Positions 52,148-60,313 of a stretch of 64,000 bases of DNA are shown piece by piece. The notes under the pieces are model-generated. The model was not told the DNA's origin and ran no database searches. It saw only the letters and a list, made by a program, of their open reading frames with translations. A program made the position numbers and the translations under genes. The DNA is taken from NCBI RefSeq assembly GCF_003253735.1, contig NZ_QKYW01000011.1, forward strand, positions 107,703-171,702, given 5' to 3'. Positions within the stretch are counted from its first letter, which is position 1. Each line of letters opens with the position of its first letter. This DNA comes from Pseudomonas sp. URMO17WK12:I2. GTDB taxonomy: Bacteria > Pseudomonadota > Gammaproteobacteria > Pseudomonadales > Pseudomonadaceae.

Positions 52148-52816
52148 ATGAAGGTCAGCCAGGCTTTGCGTGAGCGTCGCAGCGTGCGCGCCTTTGTCGA
52201 CCGGCCGGTGCCGCCGGCTTTGCTGCGCGAGCTGCTGCAACAGGCGGCACGGGCGCCCTCCAGCGGCAACCTGCAGCCCTGGCGGATCCATGTGCTGCAG
52301 GGCGAGGCGCTGCAGCGTTTCATCGAGCATATCGCCACGCGGCTGGCGAGCGATCCAGAGCCTGATCCCGCCGATTACGCGGTGTATCCGCAGCCCCTGC
52401 AGGAGCCGTATCGCACCTCGCGGTTCGAGGTGGGCGAGCAGATGTACGCACTGCTGGGCATCGGTCGCGAGGACAAGCCCGCGCGCCTGGACTGGTTCGC
52501 CCGCAACTTTCGCTTCTTCGAGGCGCCCTGTGCGTTGTTCTTCTCCGTGGACCGTTGCATGGGGCCCGGGCAATGGGCCGATCTGGGCATGTATCAGCAG
52601 AGCCTGATGTTGCTGCTCAAGGAGCACGGCCTGGACAGCTGCCCGCAAGCCTGCTGGACACGCTATCACCAGAGCGTCGAGGCGTTTCTGCAGATGCCGG
52701 CCGAGCACATGCTGCACTGCGCCATCGCCGTGGGCTATGCCGACCCCGAGGCGCCGGTCAATCGGCTGGTCAGTCAGCGGCTGCCGCTGGAGACTTTCTG
52801 CACCTTCGTCGAGTGA
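52148..52816 (+). CDS. Nitroreductase family protein (FMN-dependent)
   Basis: 222 residues. FMN-binding motifs are LRERRSVRAF near the start, RAPSSGNLQPWRI, and LLKEHGLDSCPQACW plus IAVGYADPEAPVNRL in the second half. The family reduces nitro compounds, quinones and other electrophiles with NAD(P)H. It follows the terminator and has its own GAGGAGAGGGG ribosome site. Physiological substrate unknown; it separates the itaconate operon from the efflux genes. Confidence 0.9.
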   Translation: MKVSQALRERRSVRAFVDRPVPPALLRELLQQAARAPSSGNLQPWRIHVLQGEALQRFIEHIATRLASDPEPDPADYAVYPQPLQEPYRTSRFEVGEQMYALLGIGREDKPARLDWFARNFRFFEAPCALFFSVDRCMGPGQWADLGMYQQSLMLLLKEHGLDSCPQACWTRYHQSVEAFLQMPAEHMLHCAIAVGYADPEAPVNRLVSQRLPLETFCTFVE

Positions 52817-53143
52817 GCAGGCCAGTGACCGGCAGGGGTTTGCCTGGTCGCATCTGAACCCGCTGTCGCTGCGCTGGGCACCGGGCTGCTCGACCTTGGC
52901 CTCGGTGGAGCCTGCGAAACCCAAGGCAATCGCCCCTGTTGCAAGCCCCGCAATAACCCCCGGCAGCTCGTGTCTTCCCCACGAATTCCTGAACCCGGCC
53001 AGCCCCCCGGTAGTCCCTTCAAAACCCCTGACTATTTCAAAGTATTTCCGAAATTGATAACAAGTATTACGAAATGTAATTGGGCTGATCGCTGCCTGGG
53101 CAGTAATCTGCATGGCATTCACTGCCTGGGCAGGTAATTCCCG
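52817..53143 (+). other. Non-coding region upstream of marR efflux operon
   Basis: About 325 bases. The left two thirds have open frames on both strands, but no recognisable protein and no good ribosome site. The right third is AT-richer and holds dyads likely to be the MarR-family operator and promoter. Confidence 0.5.
53066..53133 (+). promoter_or_regulatory. Putative MarR operator region
   Basis: ATTAC-GAAAT-GTAAT (53066-53080) is a perfect dyad. CTGCCTGGGCAG occurs twice, at 53092-53103 and 53122-53133, exactly 30 bases apart, each followed by (G)TAAT. The second copy lies ten bases before the marR ATG. Such dyads in front of a marR gene suggest autoregulation. Confidence 0.5.
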
Positions 53144-53611
53144 ATGCCACATTTCGACCGCGAGCGGTTTTCGCTGCAGCACTCACCCGGGCACCTGATC
53201 GCGCTGATCAATCAGCTCAAGGACCGCATGCTCGAGCGCCATCTGGTGGATCACGGCGTGACGGCCGCGCAGTTCAAGGTGGTGCTGCTGATCAGCCAGA
53301 GCCGTGCCAGCACGCCGGCCGACCTGGTGCGCCTGCTCAGCCTCGACAGCGGGGCTATGACCCGCATGCTCGACCGTCTGGAGCAGAAGGGCCTGCTCAC
53401 CCGCGAGCGCAGCCATGAGGATCGCCGCCAGGTGCGCCTCACCCTCACCGACGCGGGCAATGCCCTTGGCGTGCGGGTGCCGCAGATCGCCGCCGACGCC
53501 ACCAACGAGCTGACCGGCTGCCTGAGCCGCGCCGAGCTCGACGAATTCCAACGCCTGTTGAAAAAAATGCTGATGGCCGCCGATGCCTTACCAGAGCTGC
53601 CAGGAGAATGA
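53144..53611 (+). CDS. MarR-family repressor of the efflux operon
   Basis: 155 residues with a central winged helix (about 45-115): STPADLVRLLSLDSGAMTRMLDRLEQKGLLTRERSHEDRRQVRLTLT, including the DRR wing. N- and C-terminal helices form the dimer. Its stop overlaps the start of the outer-membrane factor gene (ATGATG), so repressor and pump are made from one transcript, as in emrRAB and as I recall for PA5157-PA5160. It should bind the dyads just upstream and release on binding a phenolic or drug-like ligand. Confidence 0.9.
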   Translation: MPHFDRERFSLQHSPGHLIALINQLKDRMLERHLVDHGVTAAQFKVVLLISQSRASTPADLVRLLSLDSGAMTRMLDRLEQKGLLTRERSHEDRRQVRLTLTDAGNALGVRVPQIAADATNELTGCLSRAELDEFQRLLKKMLMAADALPELPGE

Positions 53612-55056
53612 TGAACACCATGCCGTTGCGTACCCCTCTGTCGCTGATTTTCAGCGCCCTGCTACTGGCCGCCTGCGCCTCCCAGGACGGCCTGCATACC
53701 GAAGGCCACCCCCTCGACACCGCCAGCCTGCAAGGGCAGACCTTCACCGGCAACCTGTCGCCGGCTGCCTGGCCGGCGAGCGACTGGTGGAACGGCCTGG
53801 GCGACTCGCAGCTTAATGCGCTGATCGAAGAAGCCCTGCGCAGCAACCCGGACCTGCAGGTCGCCGATGCCCGCGCCCGCCAGGCCAACGCCGCCGTGCT
53901 GGCCGCCGGTGCGCAACGCCAGCCGACCCTGGGCGCCAATGCCGATGTCACCCGCTCACGCTCCGCCCGGGTCGATGATCCCAGCGGCCAGGGCGGCCGT
54001 TACGGCACCCTGCGCAGCCTGTCGCTGGAAGGTGGCTACCACTTCGACCTGTGGGGCGGTGATCGCGCCGCCTGGGAAGCGGCCCTGGGCCGCGCCCGCG
54101 CCAGTGACGTGGATCGCCAGGGCGCGCGCCTGACCCTGGCCGCCGATGTCACCCGCGCCTACAACGACCTGGGCCTGGCCTACGCCACCCGGGATCTGGC
54201 CGAGCAGGACCTCAAGCGCAGCCGCGACATGCTCGACCTGGCCCGCAGCCGGGTCGATGCCGGCCTGGACAGCGAATACCAGTTGCAGCAGACCCAGAGC
54301 CTGGAAGCCGCCGCCGAAGCCAGCCTGACGGCCGCCACCCAGCAGGTGGACAGCGCGCGCATTCGCCTGGCAGTGATGCTCGGCCAGGGCCCGGATCGCG
54401 GCGCCACGCTGCCTCGGCCGCAACTGATCGCCCCCTCGGCGGTGAGTTTGCCGGCCAACGTTCCGGCCGAGCTGCTTGGTCGTCGCCCTGATCTGGTCGC
54501 TGCGCGCTGGCGCGTGGAGGCGGCCAGCAAGGACATCACCGCCAGCAAGGCGGACTTCTATCCCAACCTCAACCTGAGCGTGGCGGCCGGCAGCAAGTCG
54601 CTGCTCGGAGATGCCATGTTCGGTGGTGCCAGTCGCTTCTTCAGCGTTGGCCCGGCGCTGAGCCTGCCGATCTTCGACGGCGGCGCGCGCCGCGCTGCGC
54701 TGGCCGGGCGCAACGCCGATTACGACGTGGCCGTGGCCCAGTACAACCAGACCCTGGTCGGCGCCCTGGGCGATATCGGTGACGGCATCAGCCGTATTCG
54801 CTCCCTGGAGCAGCAGATTGCGCAGCAGCAGCGGGCCCGCGACATCGCCCGCAGCTCCTACGACATCGCCATGCAGCGCTATGCCGACGGCATCGGCAAT
54901 TACCTCGATGCGCTGAGCGTCGAGCAACAGCTGCTGCAGAGCGAACGCCAACTGGCCAGCCTGCGTGCCGAGCGTATCGACGCCTCGGTACTGCTGATGC
55001 AAGCCCTGGGGGGCGGCTTCGAAGCGCCCGCCCAATCATCCACTTCCGCACGCTGA
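53608..55056 (+). CDS. Outer-membrane efflux lipoprotein (NodT/OprM family)
   Basis: 482 residues with a lipoprotein signal ending LLLAAC. Two repeated TolC-type halves: LNALIEEALRSNPDLQVADARARQANA and LLGRRPDLVAARWRVEAASKDI. It forms the trimeric outer-membrane duct. It overlaps marR and is followed ten bases later by the membrane fusion protein gene, so the three-part pump is one operon. It matches PA5158 in place. Confidence 0.93.
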   Translation: MMNTMPLRTPLSLIFSALLLAACASQDGLHTEGHPLDTASLQGQTFTGNLSPAAWPASDWWNGLGDSQLNALIEEALRSNPDLQVADARARQANAAVLAAGAQRQPTLGANADVTRSRSARVDDPSGQGGRYGTLRSLSLEGGYHFDLWGGDRAAWEAALGRARASDVDRQGARLTLAADVTRAYNDLGLAYATRDLAEQDLKRSRDMLDLARSRVDAGLDSEYQLQQTQSLEAAAEASLTAATQQVDSARIRLAVMLGQGPDRGATLPRPQLIAPSAVSLPANVPAELLGRRPDLVAARWRVEAASKDITASKADFYPNLNLSVAAGSKSLLGDAMFGGASRFFSVGPALSLPIFDGGARRAALAGRNADYDVAVAQYNQTLVGALGDIGDGISRIRSLEQQIAQQQRARDIARSSYDIAMQRYADGIGNYLDALSVEQQLLQSERQLASLRAERIDASVLLMQALGGGFEAPAQSSTSAR

Positions 55057-55065
55057 GTACCCGCC

Positions 55066-56253
55066 ATGACCGACTCTCAAGCCAACGCCGCCAACCCGAA
55101 TTCGGGCAAGCGCAAACGCCTGCTGATTGGCCTCGGCATCATCGTCGTGCTGTGCAGCGCGGCCATCTTCGCCTACCACGAGCTGTACGGCCGCTTCTAT
55201 GAAGAGACCGACGACGCCTACGTGGGCGGCAACCTGGTGCAGATCACCCCGCAGATCACCGGCACCGTCACCCGCATCGCGGTGGACGACGGCGATTACG
55301 TCGAAGCCGGCCAGCCCCTGGTATGGCTTGACCCGGCCGATACCCAGGTCGCCCAGCAGAGCGCCGAGGCCAACCTGGCGCGCACCGTGCGCCAGGTGCG
55401 CGGGCTGTACAGCAATGTCGACAGCTACAAGGCCCAGGTGGCCTCGCGCAAGATCGACGTGCAGCGCGCCAAGGCCGACTACCAGCGCCGGGTGACCCTG
55501 GCCAGCAAGGGTGCGATTTCCCGCGAGGAGCTGGCCCACGCCCAGGACACCCTGAACAGCGCGCAGAGCGCCTTGACCTCCGCCCAGCAGCAACTGGATA
55601 CCAACCAGGCGCTGGTCGACGACACCGTGATCGCCTCCCACCCGGACGTGAAGAGCGCCGCCGCGCAGCTGCGCCAGGCCTTCCTCAACAACGCCCGCAG
55701 CACCCTGGTTGCACCGGTCAGCGGTTATGTGGCGCGCCGCTCGGTACAGGTGGGCAGCCGTATCCAGCCTGGCACTGCGCTGATGGCGGTGGTGCCGCTG
55801 CATGAGGTGTGGATCGACGCCAACTTCAAGGAAACCCAGCTGCGCGAGATGCGCATCGGCCAGCCGGTGACCGTCGAGGCCGACCTGTACGGCGATGACG
55901 TGACCTACCAGGGCCATGTCGAGAGCCTGGGCGTGGGCACCGGCAGCGCCTTCTCGCTGCTGCCGGCACAGAACGCCAGCGGCAACTGGATCAAGATCGT
56001 GCAGCGCCTGCCCGTGCGTATCCGCCTCGACGATGAGGCGCTGCAGAAGCACCCGCTGCGTATCGGCCTGTCCACTACGGTGACCGTCGACCTGCATGAC
56101 CAGAGCGGCGCGCAGCTGACCACCCAAATGCCCAAGGAAGCGCGTTTCAGCACTGCCGTTTACGACGCGCCGCTGGGCGAGGCTGACGCGCTGATCGAAC
56201 GCATCATCCACGCCAATGGTCCGCAGAACGCCAATCCGGCGAAGCAGGGCTGA
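55066..56253 (+). CDS. EmrA-like membrane fusion protein
   Basis: 395 residues. One N-terminal membrane anchor (about 22-42), then the HlyD/EmrA plan: YEETDDAYVGGNLVQITPQITGTV and a lipoyl half (DGDYVEAGQPLVWLDP), a long coiled coil (about 100-210), the second lipoyl half (LVAPVSGYVARRSVQVGS) and a beta-barrel (VWIDANFKETQL). It links the inner-membrane EmrB-type pump to the outer-membrane lipoprotein. The stop is one base from the pump ATG. Confidence 0.94.
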   Translation: MTDSQANAANPNSGKRKRLLIGLGIIVVLCSAAIFAYHELYGRFYEETDDAYVGGNLVQITPQITGTVTRIAVDDGDYVEAGQPLVWLDPADTQVAQQSAEANLARTVRQVRGLYSNVDSYKAQVASRKIDVQRAKADYQRRVTLASKGAISREELAHAQDTLNSAQSALTSAQQQLDTNQALVDDTVIASHPDVKSAAAQLRQAFLNNARSTLVAPVSGYVARRSVQVGSRIQPGTALMAVVPLHEVWIDANFKETQLREMRIGQPVTVEADLYGDDVTYQGHVESLGVGTGSAFSLLPAQNASGNWIKIVQRLPVRIRLDDEALQKHPLRIGLSTTVTVDLHDQSGAQLTTQMPKEARFSTAVYDAPLGEADALIERIIHANGPQNANPAKQG

Positions 56254-56254
56254 C

Positions 56255-57784
56255 ATGAGCGACGCCAATTTCCGCCCGGCCAGCATGCTGCTGGCCACCA
56301 TCGGCATCTCCCTGGCGACCTTCATGCAGGTGCTCGACACCACCATCGCCAACGTCGCGCTGCCGACCATTTCCGGCAACCTGGGGGTCAGCTCGGAGCA
56401 GGGCACCTGGGTGATCACCTCGTTCGCCGTGTGCAACGCCATCGCCTTGCCATTGACTGGCTGGCTGGCGCGGCGCTTCGGCGAGGTGAAGCTGTTTCTC
56501 GCCGCCGTGGTGCTGTTCGTGATCACCTCGTTCCTCTGCGGCATCGCCCGCTCGATGCCCGAACTGGTGGTGTTCCGCGCCCTGCAGGGGCTGGTCGCCG
56601 GGCCGCTGTACCCGATGGCGCAGACCCTGCTGCTGGCGATCTTTCCCAGTGCCAAGCGCGGCATGGCCCTGGCGCTGCTGGCGATGGTCACGGTGGTGGC
56701 GCCGATCATCGGGCCGATTGCCGGCGGCTGGATCACCGACAGCTACAGCTGGCCGTGGATCTTCTTCATCAACGTGCCGATCGGCATCCTCGCCACCCTG
56801 GTGGTCTGGACGCAGATGCGCAATCGCCCGGAAACCACCCAGCACCAGCCTATCGACTACGTCGGACTGATGCTCCTGGTGCTGGGTGTCGGCGTGCTGC
56901 AGGTGGTGCTCGACAAGGGCAACGACCTGGACTGGTTCGAGTCGACCTTCATCCAGATCGGCACCGCCATTTCCGTGGTGTCACTGGTGGCCCTGGTGAT
57001 CTGGGAACTGACCGATCAGCACCCGATCATCAACCTGCGCCTGTTCATGTACCGCAACTTCACCTTTGGCACCCTGGCGCTGGTACTCGGCTATTCGGGC
57101 TTTTTCGGTATCAACCTGCTGCTGCCGCAGTGGTTGCAGACCCAGCTGGGCTACACGCCGATCTGGGCCGGGCTGGCGGCAGCGCCGATCGGTATCCTGC
57201 CGCTGTTCCTGTCACCGCTGGTGGGCAAGTACGCGCACAAGTTCGACCTGCGCCTGCTGGCCGGCGGCTCGTTCCTGGTGATCGGCGCCTCGTGCTTCAT
57301 GCGCGCCTCGTTCAACACCGAGGTGGATTACCGGCATATCGCCGAGGTACAGGTGTTCATGGGCCTGGGGATCGCGCTGTTCTTCATGCCCACCACCAGC
57401 ATCCTGCTGTCCAGCCTGCCGCCCAAGGACATCGCCGACGGCTCGGGCCTGGCCACCTTCCTGCGCGTGCTGGGCGGCAGCTTCGCCTCGTCGCTGACCA
57501 CCTGGATCTGGCATCGTCGGGAGATCTATCACCACGCCCAGCTCACCGAGCATGTCACGCCCTATGACCCGGCCACCCACCAGTATCTGGAGCAACTTGG
57601 CGGCGCCTCACAGTCGGCCTACCTGCAGATCGACCGGGTGGTGGAAAGCCAGGCCTACATGCTTTCAACGGTGGACTACTTCACCTTGATGGGCTGGCTG
57701 TTCTTCGGCCTGATCCTGATCATCTACCTGGCCAAGCCGCCGTTCTCGGCCAAGGGCGCGGCGGAATCTGGCGGCGGGCATTGA
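56255..57784 (+). CDS. EmrB-like DHA2-family multidrug efflux permease
   Basis: 509 residues from ATG 56255, right after the upstream stop. Fourteen membrane segments of the DHA2 family, with the conserved FMQVLDTTIANVALP in helix 1, WLARRFGEVKLF in loop 2-3 and GPIAGGWITDSYSWPWIFFINVPIG (motif C region). With the EmrA-like protein and outer-membrane factor it forms a proton-driven tripartite pump for hydrophobic compounds. It corresponds to PA5160 in the matching P. aeruginosa cluster. It converges with the lyase gene on the other strand. Confidence 0.94.
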   Translation: MSDANFRPASMLLATIGISLATFMQVLDTTIANVALPTISGNLGVSSEQGTWVITSFAVCNAIALPLTGWLARRFGEVKLFLAAVVLFVITSFLCGIARSMPELVVFRALQGLVAGPLYPMAQTLLLAIFPSAKRGMALALLAMVTVVAPIIGPIAGGWITDSYSWPWIFFINVPIGILATLVVWTQMRNRPETTQHQPIDYVGLMLLVLGVGVLQVVLDKGNDLDWFESTFIQIGTAISVVSLVALVIWELTDQHPIINLRLFMYRNFTFGTLALVLGYSGFFGINLLLPQWLQTQLGYTPIWAGLAAAPIGILPLFLSPLVGKYAHKFDLRLLAGGSFLVIGASCFMRASFNTEVDYRHIAEVQVFMGLGIALFFMPTTSILLSSLPPKDIADGSGLATFLRVLGGSFASSLTTWIWHRREIYHHAQLTEHVTPYDPATHQYLEQLGGASQSAYLQIDRVVESQAYMLSTVDYFTLMGWLFFGLILIIYLAKPPFSAKGAAESGGGH

Positions 57785-57794
57785 GGTCGAGCGA

Positions 57795-58730
57795 TCAGGC
57801 CTGCGCCTCGCTCATCCATTTCGGTTTGGGATAACGGCGTTCTGAAGTGCCGGCCTTGAGGATCGCGCCCGGTACGTCGTGGCCGATCAGCCCGGGCAGG
57901 GTGGCCGCCGCGGCCAGCAGTGCATCCAGATTCACGCCGGTCTCCAGGCCCATGCGCTGGAACATGTGCACCAGATCCTCGGTGCAGATATTGCCGCTGG
58001 CGCCCGGCGCGTAAGGGCAGCCGCCAAGCCCGCCGAGGGAGGCGTCGAAGCGGTCGATGCCGGCATGCAGCGCCGCCAGGGCATTGGCCAGGCCCATGCC
58101 GCGGGTATTGTGGAAATGCGCGGTGAACACCGCCTCGGGCCAGCGCTGCAGCGACTCGCGGCAGATACGCTCGACCTGGGCCGGGTCGGCCATGCCGGTG
58201 GTGTCGCACAGGGTCACGCCCTGTACACCAAGATCGAGCAGTCGCTGGGTCAGTTCATGCACGCGGTTTTCCGGCACCTCGCCCTCGAAGGGGCAGCCGA
58301 AGGTGGTCGACAGCGAAGCGTTGATGAACACCTTACTGCCGCGCGTCACTTCGATGATCTCGGCGAACTGCGCCAGGGACTGCTCCGGTGTCATGCGCAG
58401 GTTGGCCAGGCCGTGGGTGTCGCTGGCCGACATCACCAGGTTGATCTCGTCCACCGCGCACGACAACGCCCGCTCGCAGCCGCGCACATTGGGCACCAGC
58501 ACGGTGTACTCCACGCCCGGCACGCGCTGGATGCCGCGCATCACTTCTTCGGCATCACGCAGGTTGGGGATGGCCTTGGGCGAGGTGAAGGAGGTGACTT
58601 CGATCTTCGCCAGGCCGGTGTGCGACAGCCTGTCGATCAGGGTGATCTTGCCTTCGGTCGGCACGAAGGCCGCTTCGATCTGGAAGCCGTCGCGGGTGGC
58701 GACGTCCTGGATATAGAGGCGTTTGGTCAT
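57795..58730 (-). CDS. Hydroxymethylglutaryl-CoA lyase family enzyme
   Basis: 311 residues of the DRE-TIM metallolyase family. RDGFQIE (Arg13-Asp14) and KIEVTSF are near the start, and THGLANLR and FHNTRGMGLANALAAL hold metal-binding His residues. The HMG-CoA lyase signature GLGGCPYAPGASGN with the catalytic Cys is near 237. It would cleave HMG-CoA or a homologous 3-hydroxy-3-methylacyl-CoA such as citramalyl-CoA. No leucine-catabolism gene (liu) is nearby. The CoA-transferase gene lies upstream on the same strand across a palindrome-rich gap, so the pair probably activates and cleaves a branched dicarboxylate. Confidence 0.88.
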   Translation of the reverse strand: MTKRLYIQDVATRDGFQIEAAFVPTEGKITLIDRLSHTGLAKIEVTSFTSPKAIPNLRDAEEVMRGIQRVPGVEYTVLVPNVRGCERALSCAVDEINLVMSASDTHGLANLRMTPEQSLAQFAEIIEVTRGSKVFINASLSTTFGCPFEGEVPENRVHELTQRLLDLGVQGVTLCDTTGMADPAQVERICRESLQRWPEAVFTAHFHNTRGMGLANALAALHAGIDRFDASLGGLGGCPYAPGASGNICTEDLVHMFQRMGLETGVNLDALLAAAATLPGLIGHDVPGAILKAGTSERRYPKPKWMSEAQA

Positions 58731-58739
58731 GGAACAGTC

Positions 58740-58925
58740 CTAATTGTGTCGGGTACGTAGCCCGGGTCGAGCGCAGCGACACCCTGGAAGGTGTCCTGGG
58801 TATGATCGTTCCCACGTTCCGCGTGGGAACGCATCTTGGGACGCTCTGCGTCCCGCTATCCACGGCGGACGCGGAGCGTCCGTGGCTTGGCTCCCACGCG
58901 GAGCGTGGGAGCCATCGATATCCAC
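58740..58925. repeat. Tandem cluster of four palindromes
   Basis: Hairpins in a row: CGTTCCCACG/CGTGGGAACG (about 58807-58832), GGGACGC/GCGTCCC (58839-58855), CACGGCGGACGC/GCGTCCGTGG (about 58860-58886) and GGCTCCCACGC/GCGTGGGAGCC (58889-58913). They fill the gap between the lyase and CoA-transferase genes and resemble clustered intergenic repeats of Pseudomonas. Confidence 0.7.
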
Positions 58926-58929
58926 CTGC

Positions 58930-60135
58930 TCAGATAATCCCGCGCTCGCGCAGACCGGCGACCTGTTCTTCACTCAGACCAAGCCCGGCCAGAATGTCCT
59001 CGCTGTGCTCACCGAGCTGCGGGCCGCCAGTACCGATGCGCCCTGGTGTGCGGCTGAGTTTGGGCAGCACGCCCGGCACCTTCAGCGAGCCGGCAGAGGT
59101 CTGTACGGTCTCGATCATCTGCCGCGCCAGGTAATGGGGGTCCTGCACGATATCGGCGGCTGTATAGGGGTAGCCGGCCGGCACCCGGGCGCCCTTGAGG
59201 GCTTCGATCACCTCATCACGGCCACGCCCGGCGGTCCACTCGGCGATGGCGCCGTCGATCAGCTCGGCATGCTGGCTGCGCCCGTCGTTCTGCGCCAGGC
59301 GTGGGTCATTGCCCAGGTCGTCACGGCCGATCAGGCTCATCAGGCGCTTGTAGATGCTGTCGCCATTGCCGGCGATCAGCACGTAGCTGCCATCCTTGCA
59401 CGGGTAGGAATTGGACGGCGTGATGCCGGGCAGGGCGCTGCCCGCTGGTTCACGGATATAGCCGAAGGCGTCGTATTCGGGCACCAGGCTTTCCATCATC
59501 GCGAACACCGATTCGTACAGGGCCACGTCGATTTCCTGGCCTTCGCCGCTGCGCGCCCGCTCCTGCAGGGCCAGCAACACGCCGATCACCCCGTACAGCG
59601 AGGACAGCGAGTCGCCGATGCTGATGCCTACTCGCACTGGCGCCTGGCCGGGGTAGCCGGAGAGGTGACGCAGGCCGCCCATGGCTTCGCCGATCACCCC
59701 GAAACCGGGCAGGTCACGGTAGGGGCCGGTCTGCCCGTAGCCGGAAATGCGCAACATGATCAGCCGCGGGTTGATCGCCTTCAGTGCGGCATAACCCAGA
59801 CCCCAACCTTCCAGCGTACCGGGGCGGAAGTTCTCCACCAGTATGTCGGCATCACTCACCAGCTTGCGCACGATGTCCTGAGCTTCGGCCTGCTTCAGGT
59901 CGAGGGTCAGCGAGCGTTTGTTGCGTGACTGCACGTGCCACCATAGCGAGGTGCCGTCCTTGATCTTGCGCCATTTGCGCAGCGGGTCGCCGACACCCGG
60001 CGGCTCGATCTTGATCACCTCGGCGCCGAATTCGCCGAGCAGCTTGCTGGCGAAGGGGCCGGCTATCAGCTGGCCCATTTCGATGACCTTGAGGCCGGCC
60101 AGGGCCATGGGTGTAACGGTTGAGTCGGCAGACAT
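58930..60135 (-). CDS. CaiB/BaiF family III CoA-transferase, second paralogue
   Basis: 401 residues from ATG 60135 (GGGAA upstream; an extension of 24 codons is unlikely). Family features: LAGLKVIEMGQLIAGPFASKLLGEFGAEVIKIE, SRNKRSLTLDLK and LRISGYGQTGPYRD. The segment aligning with the catalytic Asp of Ict reads PGFGVIGEAMGG, so residue 146 is Gly where Ict has Asp144. This variant also occurs in other CaiB-like proteins that I recall. It is divergent from the LysR at 60314 and upstream of the HMG-CoA-lyase-type gene. The substrate is probably a branched dicarboxylic acid. Confidence 0.87.
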   Translation of the reverse strand: MSADSTVTPMALAGLKVIEMGQLIAGPFASKLLGEFGAEVIKIEPPGVGDPLRKWRKIKDGTSLWWHVQSRNKRSLTLDLKQAEAQDIVRKLVSDADILVENFRPGTLEGWGLGYAALKAINPRLIMLRISGYGQTGPYRDLPGFGVIGEAMGGLRHLSGYPGQAPVRVGISIGDSLSSLYGVIGVLLALQERARSGEGQEIDVALYESVFAMMESLVPEYDAFGYIREPAGSALPGITPSNSYPCKDGSYVLIAGNGDSIYKRLMSLIGRDDLGNDPRLAQNDGRSQHAELIDGAIAEWTAGRGRDEVIEALKGARVPAGYPYTAADIVQDPHYLARQMIETVQTSAGSLKVPGVLPKLSRTPGRIGTGGPQLGEHSEDILAGLGLSEEQVAGLRERGII

Positions 60136-60313
60136 GTGCGAATTCCCGATGACTTGGGTCGATGGCGGCGAGCATCGCCCACGGCGGGCCTGGCCGCAAT
60201 CAGTCAATCGTCAAGTCTGGCTTCGTATCTCGCGAAGGCTTATGGTGTGGCCGCTCCTGCCCGGCGCCAGCCGCGGCGGTGAGCCTTTCGCCAATCACGA
60301 AGCGGAGCCTGCC

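Noticed and set aside
52817..53057. Possible small gene or pseudogene between the nitroreductase and marR genes
   Set aside because: Frames on both strands lack a ribosome site and recognisable protein features; probably upstream regulatory DNA.
51014..53182. 722-residue open frame on the minus strand across dctP and the nitroreductase gene
   Set aside because: It crosses a terminator and two solid plus-strand genes and shows no recognisable protein motif.
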